Position numbers and translations under genes: made by a program. From Mycolicibacterium austroafricanum (GTDB taxonomy: Bacteria; Actinomycetota; Actinomycetes; Mycobacteriales; Mycobacteriaceae): a stretch of 34,123 nucleotides of DNA. Where the stretch lies: the NCBI RefSeq assembly GCF_902705885.1, contig NZ_CACSIP010000047.1:12220-46342 (forward strand). Direction: 5' to 3'. Positions 30,977 to 34,123 of the stretch are shown in pieces (the stretch's first letter is position 1; every line of letters begins with the position of its first letter). The notes under the pieces are model-generated. The model did not search any database and was not told the origin of the DNA. It saw only the letters and a list, made by a program, of their open reading frames with translations.

Positions 30977-32182
30977 TCAGCTCGGGGCGGGCGCGGCCGG
31001 CGGGAACCGGCGAGCGGTGCTGCGGGCGAGCATCGCACCTCCCGCCAGGATCCCTGATACCACCGCCAGGCCACCGCCGGCACCGAGCACCGCGATGAGG
31101 AGGTTCACGCTTCCGGCACCGAGAAATGAACCCATTCCGCACGCGATCCGGTAGGTGGCGACGCCAGTAGACGGATTCGGGCTCAGCGCCACGATCAGTA
31201 CCGGGGGCGCGGACAGGGCGATGCCGTGGACCACCCCGAACAGAGCGGCCGACCCGAAGAACCCTCGAAGATCATGCACGGTAGCCAGCAGGGTCACCGC
31301 AGCGATGCCCAGCAGCAGCGCGACGGCCAGGCAACGCGCCGGGGGCATTCGCTCGAATAGCCGCCCGGACAGCGCGAGCACACCGATCTGGACGGCGGAC
31401 AGAATGCCCAGCGCGACGCCGATGTTGGCCGCAGACATGCCGTAGGCGTGGCCGACCAACGGCAGCGCCGTGTTCTCGATGCCACTGCGTAGGTAGTTGC
31501 CAAATAGGCCCAGCGCGAGCGCCATCCGTAACACCGGGGGCAAGCTGAGTTCCGGCAGTCCGATTCGGGGCCGGTAACCTCCGGCCGGGGGCGGCAATCC
31601 GGGCAACAGGAGGACCGCTGCCACGGCAACCACAACGCCGAGCCCGGCACAGACCAGAAAGCTGAGCCGATAGCCGTCCAGCCCGGAAAGCAGCCCGGCG
31701 ATGGTGCCGCCGGTAGGTGCCCCAAGGGCCGCACCGAGTAGTTGGAGCCCTTGATTGGAGCCCAACACCTGTTGAGGACGGCTGTGCATCCGGACGGCGA
31801 CTTGCAGCGCCGCCCCGGCGACCACGGCGCTTGCCAGGCCTTGTAGCACCCGGGAGCCGATCAGCCCACTTGTGCCCTCGGACAACGCAAAGCACCCCTC
31901 GCTGGCCGCGAACAGTCCAAGTCCGATCGCAATGGACGCTCGGGCGTCGACACGGGTGATCACGCGGGTACCGAGCACATCGACGGAGACGATACCCAGC
32001 GCCGAGACCAAGATGAACGCGGTCACTTCGGCGGTGGACAGGCCGAGTTTGATGGCATAGAGCAGTTCGATCGGCGCGGTCATCGCCATGATGAACCCGA
32101 CCAGAACCATGGTGACCGAATAGCTCCATGGATGTGCGCCTGGAATATGAGCCGGCGTCGCGGGCGGTATCGGCGTGGTCAC
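30977..32182 (-). CDS. MFS transporter in the monooxygenase operon
   Basis: A 401-residue major facilitator with about twelve hydrophobic segments, the first at WSYSVTMVLVGFIMAMTAPIE. The block GLIGSRVLQGLASAVVAGAAL lies near residue 105 and LGAALGAPTGGTIAGLLSG near 150; the latter resembles the antiporter motif C of drug-efflux MFS proteins. The GTG at 32182 starts 36 bp after the upstream monooxygenase stop on the same strand, so the two are probably co-transcribed. It may export a product of oxidation or import substrate. It shows no close similarity by eye to the MFS protein at 17874-19157. Confidence 0.85.
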   Translation of the reverse strand: MTTPIPPATPAHIPGAHPWSYSVTMVLVGFIMAMTAPIELLYAIKLGLSTAEVTAFILVSALGIVSVDVLGTRVITRVDARASIAIGLGLFAASEGCFALSEGTSGLIGSRVLQGLASAVVAGAALQVAVRMHSRPQQVLGSNQGLQLLGAALGAPTGGTIAGLLSGLDGYRLSFLVCAGLGVVVAVAAVLLLPGLPPPAGGYRPRIGLPELSLPPVLRMALALGLFGNYLRSGIENTALPLVGHAYGMSAANIGVALGILSAVQIGVLALSGRLFERMPPARCLAVALLLGIAAVTLLATVHDLRGFFGSAALFGVVHGIALSAPPVLIVALSPNPSTGVATYRIACGMGSFLGAGSVNLLIAVLGAGGGLAVVSGILAGGAMLARSTARRFPPAAPAPS

Positions 32183-32218
32183 CGCTGACCACGCGGCGTC
32201 TGGTTGATGTCGGTGTCC

Positions 32219-33535
32219 TCAGAACTCGCGGAGCGTGTCGCGCAACGTCGTAGTGGTGTAGGCGGTCCGGGTGAGCCCGCGCCGCTGCAGAGCCGGTACC
32301 AGGCCATCGCAGATCGACTCGATGTACTTTCGCGAGAGGTCCCAGCCGGGCTTGGCGATCAGGAAGCCGTCGCCACCGACTTCCTCCATGGCCTGACCCA
32401 TCTTCTCGGCGACCTGCTCGGGGGTGCCGACGAGTTCCAGACCACGTTTGGCCCGGTGCAGCACGAGTTGGCGCAGCGTCTTGGGCCCGGGACTGCCGTC
32501 ACCGCGCATGAAGTACTCCAGTGACCCGCGTTCACCGTTGGTGGTCAGGTCCGCTGGCAGCGGCTCGTCGAGATCGAACTGCTTGAAGTCGATCTCGGTG
32601 TTCGACGAGATGCTGACCAACGATTTCTCCACGTAGGAAGGATGATCGAGCAGTCGCTCAACCTCCGCTCGCGCCTCAGCTTCGGTGGCAGCGATGGTCG
32701 GTGAGACGACAAAGAGCAGTTTGACGTCATCGGGATTTCGCCCAGCGGCCTTGGCCCGCGCCCGGATGTCGTCGCGGTACTCCTTCATCCCCTCGAGCCC
32801 GGTACCCACCGCGACGATCGCGTCCGCGGCACCTGCCGCGAACTGACGGCCCTTCGGCGATGCACCCGCCTGCAGGAATGCAGGCCGATGCTGCGGAGAG
32901 GGCACCGTGTTCAACGGACCGCGCGACTTGAAATACTTCCCGTCGAAATCGATCGTGTGAACCTTGTTGAAATCGGCGAACGTGTGGGTCTTGCGATCCA
33001 TCACCACCGCATCGGCCTCCCAGGAATCCCACAACTGGTTGACCACATCAAAATACTCCTCGGCCACGTTGTAACGCTCGTCGTGCTCAGGCAACCCCTC
33101 GAGCCCGAAGTTCTGCGCCGCCCGATCCTCAGCCGAGGACACGATGTTCCACCCGAACCGGCCCTGCGCAATCGAATCAACGGTCGAACACAACCGGGCC
33201 AACAGATACGGCGGATAAAAGCTCGTCGACATCGTCGACACCACGCCGAGATTGCTGGTACTGCACGCCACCTGGACGGCCAGCGGAATCGGATCGTGCT
33301 TCGGCGCAAACGCCGAGTGCTTCAGCGCGCCTTCCATGGTGCCGCCATACGCGTCGGCCACCATCACCGTGTCCTCGATCATGATGAGGTCGAAGCAGGC
33401 CCGTTCCATGGCTCGCGCCATGTCCACGTAGAACCGACCGTTCGGCCAGTTCTGCACGTCTGGGCTAGCATCGTCGGTGTCCCACTCCGGCGGGATGAAG
33501 TTCATGAACCAGCCGAGGTGAAACTTCTTGGGCAT
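32219..33535 (-). CDS. NtaA/SnaA/DszA-family FMNH2-dependent monooxygenase (third copy)
   Basis: A 438-residue member of the same group. Blocks include KKFHLGWFMNFIPPEWDT (3-20), FDLIMIEDTVMVADAYGGTM, GVVSTMSTSFYPPYLLARL, GRFGWNIVSSAEDRAAQNFG, YFKSRGPLNTVPSPQHRP and QAGASPKGRQFAAG. The ATG at 33535 has AGGAGA upstream. The C-terminal third is closely similar to the fourth copy (33573 onward): SSNTEIDFKQFDLDEPLPAD is identical in both. This indicates a tandem duplication. It is also nearer to the first copy (19237) than to the second (22553). Expected role: reduced-FMN-dependent cleavage of a small N- or S-containing compound brought in by the linked permeases. Confidence 0.93.
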   Translation of the reverse strand: MPKKFHLGWFMNFIPPEWDTDDASPDVQNWPNGRFYVDMARAMERACFDLIMIEDTVMVADAYGGTMEGALKHSAFAPKHDPIPLAVQVACSTSNLGVVSTMSTSFYPPYLLARLCSTVDSIAQGRFGWNIVSSAEDRAAQNFGLEGLPEHDERYNVAEEYFDVVNQLWDSWEADAVVMDRKTHTFADFNKVHTIDFDGKYFKSRGPLNTVPSPQHRPAFLQAGASPKGRQFAAGAADAIVAVGTGLEGMKEYRDDIRARAKAAGRNPDDVKLLFVVSPTIAATEAEARAEVERLLDHPSYVEKSLVSISSNTEIDFKQFDLDEPLPADLTTNGERGSLEYFMRGDGSPGPKTLRQLVLHRAKRGLELVGTPEQVAEKMGQAMEEVGGDGFLIAKPGWDLSRKYIESICDGLVPALQRRGLTRTAYTTTTLRDTLREF

Positions 33536-33572
33536 CTCGATTCTCCTGAATATTGTTGTGAGGGGTGTGCGT

Positions 33573-34123
33573 TCAGAACTCGCGCAGTGTCTCGCGCAAC
33601 GTGGATGTGGTGTACTCGGTGCGCATCAGCCCGCGCCGCTGCAGGGCGGGCACCAGCCCGTCGCAGACTTCGGTGATGTACTCACGGGACAGGTCGCGCC
33701 CACCTCTGCTGATCAGGAAGCCGTCGCCACCGATCTCCTCCATGGCCTGACCCATCTTCTCGGCGACCTGGTCGGCGGTTCCGACGAGTTCCAAACCGCG
33801 GGTGGTCCGCTCGCGCACGAGTTCGCGAAGGGTCTTGGGTCCGGGTGCGCCGTTGCCGCGCATGAAGTGTTCCAGTGATCCGCGTTCGCCGTTGGTGGTC
33901 AGGTCGGCCGGTAGCGGTTCGTCGAGATCGAACTGCTTGAAGTCGATCTCGGTGTTCGACGAGATGCCGACGAGGGCCTTCTCCTCGAAGTTCGGGGCGG
34001 CCGCGAACCGGGCCACCTTCGCGCGGGCTTCGGCTTCGGTGGCAGCGATCGTCGGGGACACCACGAAGAACAACTTGATGTCATCGGGGTTGCGGCCACT
34101 GGCCTTGGCCCGCGCCCGGACAT
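33573..34123 (-). CDS. NtaA/SnaA/DszA-family monooxygenase (fourth copy, N-terminal part outside window)
   Basis: The C-terminal 183 residues of a monooxygenase; the frame is open to the right edge and the start lies beyond it. From the edge it reads through GRNPDDIKLFFVVSPTIAATE, NGERGSLEHFMRGNG and VAEKMGQAMEEIGGDGFLI to LRETLREF. By eye roughly three quarters of residues match the third copy over this length. The 37-bp gap to the third copy contains that gene's Shine-Dalgarno, so the pair is a tandem duplication in one operon. The operon's promoter and any remaining transporter or reductase genes must lie to the right of the window. Confidence 0.92.
   Translation of the reverse strand, partial: VRARAKASGRNPDDIKLFFVVSPTIAATEAEARAKVARFAAAPNFEEKALVGISSNTEIDFKQFDLDEPLPADLTTNGERGSLEHFMRGNGAPGPKTLRELVRERTTRGLELVGTADQVAEKMGQAMEEIGGDGFLISRGGRDLSREYITEVCDGLVPALQRRGLMRTEYTTSTLRETLREF

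Overview
The window is high-GC DNA from a fast-growing Mycobacterium/Mycolicibacterium-type actinobacterium. The evidence is GTG/TTG starts, leaderless promoters, an MmpL lipid transporter and, most clearly, a block (about 5.3-17.7 kb) in which I recognise from memory the homologues and order of the M. tuberculosis Rv1155-Rv1141c neighbourhood, read in inverse orientation. No rRNA, tRNA, CRISPR array, transposase or integrase gene was seen.

Region 1 (1-5.0 kb): carboxylate uptake. A LytTR-type response regulator (5' end outside the window) overlaps a small two-helix membrane protein gene, which overlaps a sodium:solute symporter gene. A second DUF485 plus symporter pair follows, with a 21-bp-period direct repeat of LytTR type and a CRP-like site upstream. 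A strong hairpin closes the region.

Region 2 (5.0-17.7 kb): conserved mycobacterial core. It holds a DUF5302 protein, the Rv1155-like F420 enzyme, two paralogous TcmP/LCM-type methyltransferases around a DUF1697 gene, a GntR regulator divergent from the sirtuin CobB, and an mmpL13-tetR-methyltransferase operon with a palindromic operator inside its promoter. A DoxX protein follows, then an acyl-CoA operon (alpha-methylacyl-CoA racemase, type II 3-hydroxyacyl-CoA dehydrogenase, nitronate monooxygenase) divergent from an EchA crotonase.

Region 3 (17.7-34.1 kb): accessory island. It contains an MFS transporter, four NtaA/SnaA/DszA-type flavin monooxygenases (the last cut by the window edge), a degenerate RibBA paralogue coupled to the first of them, two paralogous GntR/UTRA regulators, a fused ABC exporter, DppB/DppC permeases and a second MFS transporter. 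The permeases, MFS and two monooxygenases lie in line on the minus strand like an operon that continues past the right edge. The most economical reading is uptake and FMNH2-dependent oxidative cleavage of an unknown small N- or S-containing compound under GntR control. The substrate cannot be read from the sequence. This island, above all the RibBA-like protein with eroded active sites, is the best candidate for something undescribed.
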